Positions 5,064 to 5,089 of a stretch of 5,089 nucleotides of DNA are shown here, one piece after another. Made by a program: the position numbers and the translations under genes. Under the pieces are notes generated by a model. The model was not told the DNA's origin, made no database searches, and worked only from the letters and a program-made list of their open reading frames with translations. Numbering within the stretch: position 1 is the first letter of the stretch; every line of letters begins with the position of its first letter. Origin of the DNA: Xanthobacteraceae bacterium (GTDB lineage: Bacteria; Pseudomonadota; Alphaproteobacteria; Rhizobiales; Xanthobacteraceae); the NCBI GenBank assembly GCA_030043285.1, contig JASHXZ010000203.1, forward strand, positions 1 to 5,089, written 5' to 3'.

Positions 5064-5089
5064 TCAGGGCGTGGCGTACATGGTGCGCG
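5064..5089 (-). CDS. Possible 3' end of a minus-strand gene running off the right edge
   Basis: One minus-strand frame reads R-T-M-Y-A-T-P followed by TGA at 5064-5066. Only seven codons are visible, so coding cannot be shown. If real, the gene would converge on the lipoprotein gene that stops at 5029. No terminator hairpin is visible between the two. The product is unknown. Confidence 0.15.

Overview
The window looks like a chromosomal segment of a high-GC alphaproteobacterium, most likely of the order Hyphomicrobiales and near the Bradyrhizobium, Rhodopseudomonas or Pseudolabrys group. The basis is the strong G/C bias at third codon positions, the style of the encoded proteins, and two kinds of nested palindromic repeat: one built on CCTCATCCTGAGG / CATCCTTCGAGG, the other on GTAGCCCGG / CCGGGCTAC. 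I remember such repeats as common between genes in these bacteria. Taxonomy is inferred from the sequence only.

Layout. Positions 1-350 hold no convincing gene, but contain a 103-bp nested palindromic repeat (207-309). A minus-strand gene (351-788) encodes a VOC/glyoxalase-superfamily protein. A second type of repeat (817-921) fills most of the gap between this gene and a divergent plus-strand cluster. That cluster has three genes: the large subunit (949-2361) and small subunit (2361-2987) of an aconitase-superfamily hydro-lyase of the LeuC/LeuD type, overlapping by one base, then an isocitrate lyase/PEP mutase-family protein (3151-4050). A second copy of the first repeat type (3002-3108) sits between the small subunit and the lyase-like gene. 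Convergent to the cluster is a 31-codon minus-strand gene for a tiny lipoprotein (4145-4240), with its own rho-independent terminator (4084-4121). A plus-strand gene for a 153-residue lipoprotein of unknown function follows (4568-5029). The last 60 bases hold only a possible 3' end of another minus-strand gene.

How the genes may work together. A LeuC/LeuD-type enzyme adds water to, or isomerises, a small branched or unsaturated di-/tricarboxylate. Isocitrate lyase/PEP mutase-family enzymes typically cleave 2-hydroxy- or 2-alkyl-malate-type acids into an alpha-keto acid plus a carboxylic acid. The adjacent hydratase and lyase therefore suggest a short catabolic route with the logic of dimethylmaleate hydratase plus 2,3-dimethylmalate lyase, rather than leucine biosynthesis: no leuA or leuB is visible. 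All three proteins depart from family consensus at or near active-site motifs. The lyase-like protein is the most divergent, so its reaction may be new. The substrate cannot be read from the sequence.
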